From a virus, in IMG/VR virus record IMGVR_UViG_3300025645_000513, positions 1 to 22,175 of that record: a stretch of 22,175 nucleotides of DNA. One strand, written 5' to 3'. Under the pieces are notes generated by a model that searched no databases, was not told the DNA's origin, and worked only from the letters and a program-made list of their open reading frames with translations. A program made the translations under genes and the position numbers. Positions 13,312 to 17,478 of the stretch are shown in pieces; within the stretch, counting starts at the first letter, position 1, and every line of letters begins with the position of its first letter.

Positions 13312-13469
13312 CAGCGGTGCTCCATGGTGAGATTGATTTCGTCGATGAGCTGCTCAGCAACTATTACCGCTTCACGTGCCAGTTGATCGGTAGAACGCTT
13401 CGATCTGCCGAGCAGCGCGTGCATCATTACCGTCGAGACTAAAGCTAGGATTGCTTTTTCTTCGTCCAT
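13311..13469 (-). CDS. Unknown 52-aa protein
   Basis: Found by translating the minus strand: MDEEKAILALVSTVMMHALL followed by a charged helix REAVIVAEQLIDEINLTMEH. The first 20 residues are hydrophobic apart from the charged start, but the stretch is short for a membrane segment; a tiny holin-like protein is conceivable because the lysin follows with a TGATG overlap, yet this is weak. ATG 13469 has GGAG 7 nt upstream. Its first 98 nt overlap the end of the HTH gene at 13372 in another frame; either both are real or the HTH protein's tail is incidental. Confidence 0.5.
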   Translation of the reverse strand: MDEEKAILALVSTVMMHALLGRSKRSTDQLAREAVIVAEQLIDEINLTMEHR

Positions 13470-13617
13470 TTATTTTCTCCAGATAACCCGGTCTATTAAA
13501 CCAGTCGTTCAAGGTGTGTGTTGACGGCCCGAGCTTGCGGCTGATTAATTTTTTAGGAATGCCTTCGTCACGAAGTCGGAAGGCCTCCTGTACTACTTCC
13601 CACGGCCAAGCTTTCAT
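13372..13617 (-). CDS. Small helix-turn-helix protein
   Basis: An 81-aa protein beginning MKAWPWEVVQEAFRLRDEGI, then PKKLISRKLGPSTHTLNDWF and NRPGYLEKINGRRKS. This is a helix-turn-helix of the resolvase/homeodomain-like type (residues ~6-48). The same module, with AFR-LR-G, IS, G, T-L, WF-R and LEK at matching positions, ends the sigma-like gene directly upstream, so the pair looks like a duplication. ATG 13617 overlaps the previous stop as ATGA, giving translational coupling. The last ~32 residues overlap the 52-aa gene and look disordered. It probably binds DNA, perhaps together with its neighbour (inference). Confidence 0.65.
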   Translation of the reverse strand: MKAWPWEVVQEAFRLRDEGIPKKLISRKLGPSTHTLNDWFNRPGYLEKINGRRKSNPSFSLDGNDARAARQIEAFYRSTGT

Positions 13618-14078
13618 TTCTCCAAATCCTCGTTTCGATAGAACCATGTTTCTAATTCTTTGGTAGGCACGCCAGTCATGAAGCTGATCTGATCTATGCG
13701 CCACCCGGCTCGTAAATACCTAAAGGCATCGTCGAGCTCAACGAGCATTGACTGACGTTCTTTTTCTTTCCTTCTTTGTAACCTCTGTTTTTTTTCAATG
13801 TCAAAAGCATAGCCTAACTGTAGTTCTTTGCTTTGCTTAAGTTTACGAAGAGCTTCACGTTCTATTTGTCTTATTCTTTCTCGACTCAAGCCGAACAGGT
13901 CCGCTACTTTCTGCAGGCTTTTAGGGTTTTCTCCATCTAACCCGTAGCGCAAAATAATTATTTTTTTATGCCTGTCGGTTAGTGTTCCTTTTTCTAGCGC
14001 GGTAGATAGTAAAACAGGGAACTGCTCTTTACTCAGCAGTTCTAATGGGTCTGTAATTGCTGCTGTTTTATAGTCCAT
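13614..14078 (-). CDS. Sigma-70 region 4 protein with an extra C-terminal HTH
   Basis: A 154-aa protein. Residues ~34-82 (LTDRHKKIIILRYGLDGENP, then LQKVADLFGLSRERIRQIER, then EALRKLKQ) are a textbook sigma-70 region 4, including the SRERIRQIE-x-x-ALRKL helix that contacts the -35 box and RNA polymerase beta flap. Regions 1-3 are absent. A Lys/Arg-rich helix (~95-110) leads to a second HTH (113-154, DDAFRYLRAGWRIDQISFMT), homologous to the next gene. It could steer or block host RNA polymerase at phage promoters. ATG 14078 overlaps the upstream stop (TGATG); a GTG at 14081 is also possible. Alternative: a region-4-type DNA-binding regulator that does not bind polymerase. Confidence 0.8.
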   Translation of the reverse strand: MDYKTAAITDPLELLSKEQFPVLLSTALEKGTLTDRHKKIIILRYGLDGENPKSLQKVADLFGLSRERIRQIEREALRKLKQSKELQLGYAFDIEKKQRLQRRKEKERQSMLVELDDAFRYLRAGWRIDQISFMTGVPTKELETWFYRNEDLEK

Positions 14079-14485
14079 CACAATAACCGCTTGTCTTTGA
14101 GTATCTGAAAGTTAGCCTTGTGCTGCGCTTGGATTTCTTTTTTGTTTTGCCCAGTGTAAGGCACCGCCAAATGCTCGGTGACTAGCGCAGCGTTTATCGA
14201 GGTGTCGTCGGTCAGGTAGATCGTTCCGAGGTACCGGCCGAACTTTCCTTTTTCTTTTGTCTGGAGGCGATAGGTTCCTCCGACGTGGAGCGCGTCCTCG
14301 ACAAACTCCTTCGCCAAGAGTCCGGCAGCTTTTTCCTCTGCATCTCGTGTGCGGCACTCTGGAGTATCAATACCGTACAAACGAATGCGCTCACCACGAC
14401 GCCAAGTATCAAAGCCAAGATCAATATCAACATCGACAGTATCTCCATCGACAACACGGACAATTTTGCACTGGTAGTCATACAT
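14078..14485 (-). CDS. Staphylococcal nuclease-like (SNase) nuclease
   Basis: A 135-aa single-domain protein of the thermonuclease fold. The N-terminal CKIVRVVDGDTVDVDIDLGF is the Ca-binding strand; GERIRLYGIDTPECR gives the catalytic Arg (R35) and Asp (D40); EEKAAG follows with the general-base Glu candidate (E50 or E51); KGKFGRYLGTIYL gives the second Arg (R84). All key positions appear present, so it should be active as a calcium-dependent endonuclease. No signal peptide is visible, so it would act inside the cell, perhaps on host DNA. ATG 14485 has a modest AGG close by. Its stop overlaps the sigma-like gene start. Confidence 0.85.
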   Translation of the reverse strand: MYDYQCKIVRVVDGDTVDVDIDLGFDTWRRGERIRLYGIDTPECRTRDAEEKAAGLLAKEFVEDALHVGGTYRLQTKEKGKFGRYLGTIYLTDDTSINAALVTEHLAVPYTGQNKKEIQAQHKANFQILKDKRLL

Positions 14486-14500
14486 CCTGTTTTCCCTAAA

Positions 14501-14539
14501 TTAATATGCTAGATGCTGCAATTCATCTTTAGGTATCAT
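14501..14539 (-). CDS. Possible 12-aa mini-ORF before the SNase gene
   Basis: MIPKDELQHLAY starts at ATG 14539, which follows a strong AGGAG ribosome site and overlaps the stop of the gene upstream as ATGA, then stops at 14501, 15 nt before the SNase start. It may be a leader peptide that couples translation, a gene remnant, or chance. Confidence 0.3.
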   Translation of the reverse strand: MIPKDELQHLAY

Positions 14540-14793
14540 GCGTCTTCTCCTTTCTTGTGAGCAGGGCGATGCGCCCCGATATCTCGGTTGGTTGGATCGG
14601 TTAATGAGTCTGGGCGCATGAGGCGATCAAACTTTCTCTTGGGGGCATCCGGGTCAGCTTCACTAAAAGCGCGTGGCGGACAAACGGTTATCACTCCGCC
14701 GTTGGCTTTGTATTCCTGTACCTGACGTTCTAATTCTGCACGTAAGCGAGCGCGCTCAGGTAAAGTAAGAACATTAATTCGAGTCGTGGTCAT
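14536..14793 (-). CDS. Unknown 85-aa protein
   Basis: Not firmly recognised. It begins MTTTRINVLTLPERARLRAE, continues with a helix ending QVQEYKANGGVITVCPPRAF, and has a polar Pro/Asp-rich tail. The helix followed by GG-V-I-x-V-x-PP resembles small phage and bacterial proteins that share a FLxxGGxIxxxP pattern, some of which contact RNA polymerase, but this is only a pattern likeness. The ATG overlaps the previous stop as ATGA. It belongs to a run of five overlapping genes (15423-14501) expressed together. Confidence 0.65.
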   Translation of the reverse strand: MTTTRINVLTLPERARLRAELERQVQEYKANGGVITVCPPRAFSEADPDAPKRKFDRLMRPDSLTDPTNRDIGAHRPAHKKGEDA

Positions 14794-14984
14794 TCAACAG
14801 GCTCCTTCGGGCTGAGCTCGAGCACGGTGCTTTCTGGAGACAGAGTTGACCCGTGGGCCGTGGTCCCTGACACTCGAATCGTGAGGGTGTCGACGTTGGC
14901 CTTCTTACCGAAGATGCGGTCGAAGTTGTCGTCGAACTTATCTTTGCTTACGCTTAGTGGGCGTGGTCTGCTTCCCTTACTCAT
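14790..14984 (-). CDS. Unknown 64-aa protein
   Basis: It begins MSKGSRPRPLSVSKDKFDDN and continues FDRIFGKK. The opening MSKGxRxRP...F-x-x-x-(F/W)-x-x-IFGKK is a recurrent pattern in small phage proteins of unknown function. The tail is Ser/Thr-rich. ATG 14984 follows GGAG at 8 nt and overlaps the previous stop (TAATG). A perfect GGGCCGTGGTCC motif lies inside it at 14855. Confidence 0.65.
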   Translation of the reverse strand: MSKGSRPRPLSVSKDKFDDNFDRIFGKKANVDTLTIRVSGTTAHGSTLSPESTVLELSPKEPVE

Positions 14985-15214
14985 TATTTTTCTCCGTGGC
15001 GTTTGGTTAAGCCATTAACGGGATCAGTGTTTCCTGCGCCCATGTTGTACGAGTCGACCCGCGCCTTGTGCAGGTACTCGACAAGGTTGTCGACCGTGGC
15101 GCTAGGGTCATCCATAGCAGTCTTAAGAAAGTTTATTACCTGCACCTTGTCGACAAGTTTCATCAACTCGAGATGGCTGTCCACAATCTCCTGCGTGTTA
15201 ATCGCTAACATCAT
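14984..15214 (-). CDS. Unknown 76-aa protein
   Basis: Not recognised. It begins MMLAINTQEIVDSHLELMKL and is helical up to about residue 56, then has a polar tail DPVNGLTKRHGEK. Two ATG codons are adjacent (15214 and 15211); GGAGGG lies 4-7 nt upstream and fits either. The start overlaps the stop of the DUF7303-like gene. Confidence 0.65.
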   Translation of the reverse strand: MMLAINTQEIVDSHLELMKLVDKVQVINFLKTAMDDPSATVDNLVEYLHKARVDSYNMGAGNTDPVNGLTKRHGEK

Positions 15215-15423
15215 TCTGCCCTCCAGATTCTCAGGCCGTTGTCTTCACGGCGGGCGACATACTTTTGATTGTGACGCCTACCCGTTGACATAGCAGCGCG
15301 GTAAGCGCGGCCGTTTACTTCTTCGCCGTCGAAGTAGACTGACTCGCCTACTGACATCTCGAGGAAGGGGTACTTACGAGCCCGTGAGGACTCGGGTAAT
15401 GGAACGCCTGTTTCAATTTTCAT
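15211..15423 (-). CDS. Small DUF7303-like protein, copy 2
   Basis: A 70-aa protein: MKIETGVPLPESSRARKYPF, then LEMSVGESVYFDG, AYRAAMSTGRRHNQKYVARR and NGLRIWRAE. This fits the small phage family with KYPF-xx-(M/L)-x-VGES...RIWR that I believe is DUF7303. It is a paralogue in pattern of the protein at 9310-9555, which lies at the head of the packaging operon. The function is unknown; the wide distribution suggests nucleic acid binding or a regulatory role, but I cannot show this. AAGGA about 9 nt upstream supports ATG 15423. Confidence 0.7.
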   Translation of the reverse strand: MKIETGVPLPESSRARKYPFLEMSVGESVYFDGEEVNGRAYRAAMSTGRRHNQKYVARREDNGLRIWRAE

Positions 15424-15433
15424 ACGTGGGTCC

Positions 15434-15502
15434 TTAGTTGCATTGGATATCTGGGTTGTACGAGGGCCATGTTCCGTCGGCCAGTGCTAATAGGATTCGC
15501 AT
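15434..15502 (-). CDS. Possible 22-aa mini-ORF
   Basis: MRILLALADGTWPSYNPDIQ followed by CN and a stop. Its ATG overlaps the stop of the 192-aa gene (TAATG), the same coupling used by real genes here, and it fills the otherwise empty 78-nt gap before the DUF7303-like gene. It could be a genuine micro-protein or a coupling device. Confidence 0.35.
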   Translation of the reverse strand: MRILLALADGTWPSYNPDIQCN

Positions 15503-16080
15503 TAGTGTCCGTACCCCGAAGCAGTTTGAGATTTAGGCTCACCGTTCCATTTATAGGCACCGGCGTAGCTTGCAATGTTGAAGTTGCCGAACTGGTCAAC
15601 GATCTTGTTCATGGGCTTACCTACAATGACGTTAGGGGCAGGCACAACCTTGTCTTCGTAAGCAAACTCGCTGTCTAAGTATGACTTAGCAATCTTAACC
15701 AATGTAGCCTTAGCGCCCTTAACGTCGACAATCTTATAGAAGTCAATGTTAGTTTGATCGTAGCCCCAAGAGCTGTAGTAGATGTCCCCGACTTTAAGAT
15801 TCTTGGCAGCTTCTGCTTTTTGAGCTTTGGCCTTTGCTTTTTCGTTAGCCTTGTACTCAACCATTTCGGCGTAGTCAGCAAAGAACTTGTCAATGTACTC
15901 AGCCATTCGCTCGGCAGTCTTGAAATCGTAATAGAAAGCAGGCTTGGCAGCTTTGCCTTTGAAGCCCTTGGCCACGTAGCTAGGACCGTTGTCAACGATG
16001 TATACCTCGAGGGCGCCATCGAACTTAACAATCTTTTCCTTGAACTCAGCGGGTACAAAAAATTCTCTAGTCAGTTTCAT
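15502..16080 (-). CDS. Widespread phage/plasmid accessory protein, 192 aa, function unknown
   Basis: It begins MKLTREFFVPAEFKEKIVKF. Residues ~20-80 form a mixed domain with AKGFKGKAAKPAFYYDF and an aromatic helix; a Lys/Ala-rich helix (~77-95) follows; then GDIYYSSWGYDQTNIDFYKI (98-117) opens a small beta-barrel domain. The KGKAAKPAFYY and SWGYDQTNIDFY signatures recur in phage, plasmid and conjugative-element proteins of unknown role, as I remember them. Translation is strong: CAGGAGAAAGAC lies before ATG 16080, and promoter P4 lies upstream. The tail GEPKSQTASGYGH is disordered. Its own promoter and wide spread in mobile elements suggest an early accessory or host-interaction function (inference). 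Confidence 0.75.
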   Translation of the reverse strand: MKLTREFFVPAEFKEKIVKFDGALEVYIVDNGPSYVAKGFKGKAAKPAFYYDFKTAERMAEYIDKFFADYAEMVEYKANEKAKAKAQKAEAAKNLKVGDIYYSSWGYDQTNIDFYKIVDVKGAKATLVKIAKSYLDSEFAYEDKVVPAPNVIVGKPMNKIVDQFGNFNIASYAGAYKWNGEPKSQTASGYGH

Positions 16081-16118
16081 GTCTTTCTCCTGTATCGGTT
16101 AAATTAAACTACAAACGA

Positions 16119-16160
16119 ATACTAGCACACTGATCAGGCAGCGCAACTACTTTTTTCTAC
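16119..16160 (-). promoter_or_regulatory. Promoter of the AGTAGTTG family (P4)
   Basis: On the minus strand AAAAAAGTAGTTGCGC holds the -35 TTGCGC (16141-16146), a 16-nt spacer and TAGTAT (16119-16124) preceded by TG one base upstream, an extended -10. The A-rich block upstream is shared with P1-P3. Confidence 0.6.
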
Positions 16161-16186
16161 TTATTTTAATTAACTAAATCAACAGG

Positions 16187-16441
16187 TTAGTGGACCGTGG
16201 TCTCTTCTTCAGAGTAATCGTTGAGCTTTTCCCTGTCCACGTCGTAGTGCAGTTCCATCATCACGAGAAAAGCTTCTTTCTTGACCCCTGATCCTTGGGC
16301 CGTGGCGCACAGCATATTAGTCAAGACGCACATGAGCTCACTGGGGCCGATGTCGAGAGTGTCTTCCATCTCTTCGACCACGGCCCACAACTCGTCGTAC
16401 ATCTCGACCACTAATCGGCTGAAATCTTCAATAGTTTTCAA
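16187..16441 (-). CDS. Unknown 84-aa protein (probable TTG start)
   Basis: Not recognised. From TTG 16441 the protein reads (M)KTIEDFSRLVVEMYDELWAV, then VEEMEDTLDIGPSELMCVLT and an acidic tail ending EEETTVH. It is almost all helix and acidic. TTG is preferred because GGGAG lies 7 nt upstream; the longer frame from ATG 16531 would run through the zinc-ribbon gene in another frame, and its first 30 residues look random. It overlaps the end of the zinc-ribbon gene by 14 nt. Two GGNCCRTGGYCC-type motifs lie in its coding sequence (16192 and 16297) and a third in inverse orientation (16375). Confidence 0.55.
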   Translation of the reverse strand: MKTIEDFSRLVVEMYDELWAVVEEMEDTLDIGPSELMCVLTNMLCATAQGSGVKKEAFLVMMELHYDVDREKLNDYSEEETTVH

Positions 16442-16607
16442 CGACCCTCTCCCGTAAAATTGCGTCTTCCCAATGCCTGCAGCTAAAACAATACCAACCT
16501 CGGCGCACGGGCACCAATTCTTTCTGAGCATTCTCGTCGTGGCCTATTATCTGCCCCATTGTCTCGCCGCAGGGGCAGGGCTTTTTGCTTAGGTCCTCAC
16601 TGGTCAT
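16428..16607 (-). CDS. 59-aa zinc-ribbon protein
   Basis: Found by translating the minus strand: it begins MTSEDLSKKPCPCGETMGQI and contains RRGWYCFSCRHWEDAI. Cys11/Cys13 (CPCG) and Cys40/Cys43 (CFSC) make a zinc ribbon with 26 residues between the knuckles, a pattern like Lar/Com-type small phage zinc proteins. ATG 16607 lies inside the last codons of the gene at 16597, with GGAG about 10 nt upstream. It fits the tight gene packing far better than the long competing frame. The role is unknown; related small ribbons modulate restriction or transcription in other phages, but no specific link can be shown. Confidence 0.65.
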   Translation of the reverse strand: MTSEDLSKKPCPCGETMGQIIGHDENAQKELVPVRRGWYCFSCRHWEDAILRERVVENY

Positions 16608-16791
16608 AGTTCATTGGCTCCGTCTTGTAGCGGCCAATGATGCCATGCTTGGCCTCGATGAGCCGGGCGAAGTCCTTAGCGAACAGCGGCGCAGGCTTAA
16701 CGTGCTTGGCTGCGTCCATATAGGCGAACATAATCTCGTCATGGTCCAGTGGCTTCTGGCCTAACAGCTTAGCCTTGAGTCGCTTAAACAT
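16597..16791 (-). CDS. Unknown 64-aa protein
   Basis: It begins MFKRLKAKLLGQKPLDHDEI, continues MFAYMDAAKHVKPAPLFAKD and FARLIEAKHGIIGRYKTEPM. It is a basic helical protein without a recognised family. ATG 16791 has an ideal AAGGAGG 6 nt upstream, so I rejected the upstream start at 16881, which would add 30 Arg/Lys-rich residues from the preceding gene's frame. It overlaps the previous gene by 8 nt and the zinc-ribbon gene by 11 nt. Confidence 0.65.
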   Translation of the reverse strand: MFKRLKAKLLGQKPLDHDEIMFAYMDAAKHVKPAPLFAKDFARLIEAKHGIIGRYKTEPMNYDQ

Positions 16792-16930
16792 TGCGCGCCT
16801 CCTTTTTTTCAATCTCCTGCTTAGCTCGGCCTGCAACTTCCTCTCGGCTGTACCCAAAAAAGGTGTGCTTTGTCGTGCCAACCGTGACCATGGATTTGTA
16901 CCATTTAGGCCCTATTTTATAGACTACCAT
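16784..16930 (-). CDS. Unknown 48-aa protein
   Basis: MVVYKIGPKWYKSMVTVGTT then KHTFFGYSREEVAGRAKQEI and a Lys/Glu-rich end. It looks like a small beta-hairpin followed by one helix (GYSREEVAGRAKQEIEKKEA), a shape reminiscent of the Arm DNA-binding domain of integrases, but it is far too short to be one. ATG 16930 follows CAGGAGAATGAA, the strong local ribosome site; the longer frame to 16984 overlaps its neighbour without support. Confidence 0.6.
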   Translation of the reverse strand: MVVYKIGPKWYKSMVTVGTTKHTFFGYSREEVAGRAKQEIEKKEARNV

Positions 16931-16931
16931 T

Positions 16932-17150
16932 TCATTCTCCTGTCTGATCGGTTTCGTCTTCAAGTCTGAATACCTCCGCCTCATCTAACATTGCTAACAC
17001 GTCGACTTTTCTTTTCCTGCCAGAGGGACCCCTGACGGTTATGTTTACTGCAACAATATCGACCTGTTCCGGCAACCCAAATTCAGCAGGTAGGATTTCA
17101 TAGACCACCTCAACCGGCAAGGTCAAGGAGCTGCTTACTGTATTTTTCAT
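16932..17150 (-). CDS. Unknown 72-aa protein
   Basis: It begins MKNTVSSSLTLPVEVVYEIL and is beta-rich (VDIVAVNITVRGPSGRKRKV), with an acidic C-terminal helix LAMLDEAEVFRLEDETDQTG. Family not recognised. ATG 17150 has CAGGAA about 8 nt upstream; a start at 17192 would overlap the preceding gene by a further 42 nt. It overlaps the end of the RHH-like gene by about 40 nt. Confidence 0.6.
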   Translation of the reverse strand: MKNTVSSSLTLPVEVVYEILPAEFGLPEQVDIVAVNITVRGPSGRKRKVDVLAMLDEAEVFRLEDETDQTGE

Positions 17151-17424
17151 TTTTGTATTCCTGCTCGAGGGCATGGGCTTTGACTGGGTCACTGTCTTTC
17201 AACAGATCAAGGAAATGGCGCGTGATCAACGAGCCTGCGATCTTGCTCAGCGGCGCCTCGTAGAACTCCCCTAGCTCGCGCAGCATCGCGTAATGCTCTG
17301 CCCGCACGCATAGGTTCGCCCACGGCGTTTCTCGCTTAGACGGCGAGGGCGGGGGCACGTAACCCTTCGGCCGTCTCTTTCGATTCTTGTGGACACGTCG
17401 TCGCACGTACACACCTGTTGGCAT
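17110..17424 (-). CDS. Ribbon-helix-helix-like DNA-binding protein
   Basis: A 104-aa protein with a very basic first 30 residues (MPTGVYVRRRVHKNRKRRPK) and a central segment TPWANLCVRAEHYAMLRELG then APLSKIAGSLITRHFLDLLK. The strand (ANLCVRAE) followed by two helices fits the ribbon-helix-helix fold of Arc/CopG-type regulators (~33-77). The C-terminal helix is charged. It is the first gene after the DNA polymerase, with AGGAG 7 nt before ATG 17424, and would be a reasonable candidate for a phage repressor acting on the palindromic sites in the window; this is inference. The fold call is from pattern only. Confidence 0.6.
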   Translation of the reverse strand: MPTGVYVRRRVHKNRKRRPKGYVPPPSPSKRETPWANLCVRAEHYAMLRELGEFYEAPLSKIAGSLITRHFLDLLKDSDPVKAHALEQEYKNEKYSKQLLDLAG

Positions 17425-17478
17425 AGTCTTCTCCTTTCTGATTGGTATATGAAGCTTACAGTATTATAATATACGTGG
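17425..17478 (-). promoter_or_regulatory. Possible promoter between polA and the small-gene cluster
   Basis: The 54-nt gap contains TATATTATAATAC on the minus strand, with a perfect TATAAT and a 10-bp palindrome TATTATAATA. The -35 at 17 nt is poor. Transcription could restart here for the small genes. Confidence 0.35.

Noticed and set aside
16442-16531. Longer start (ATG 16531) for the 84-aa gene
   Set aside because: It would overlap the zinc-ribbon gene over 100 nt; TTG 16441 has a better ribosome site.
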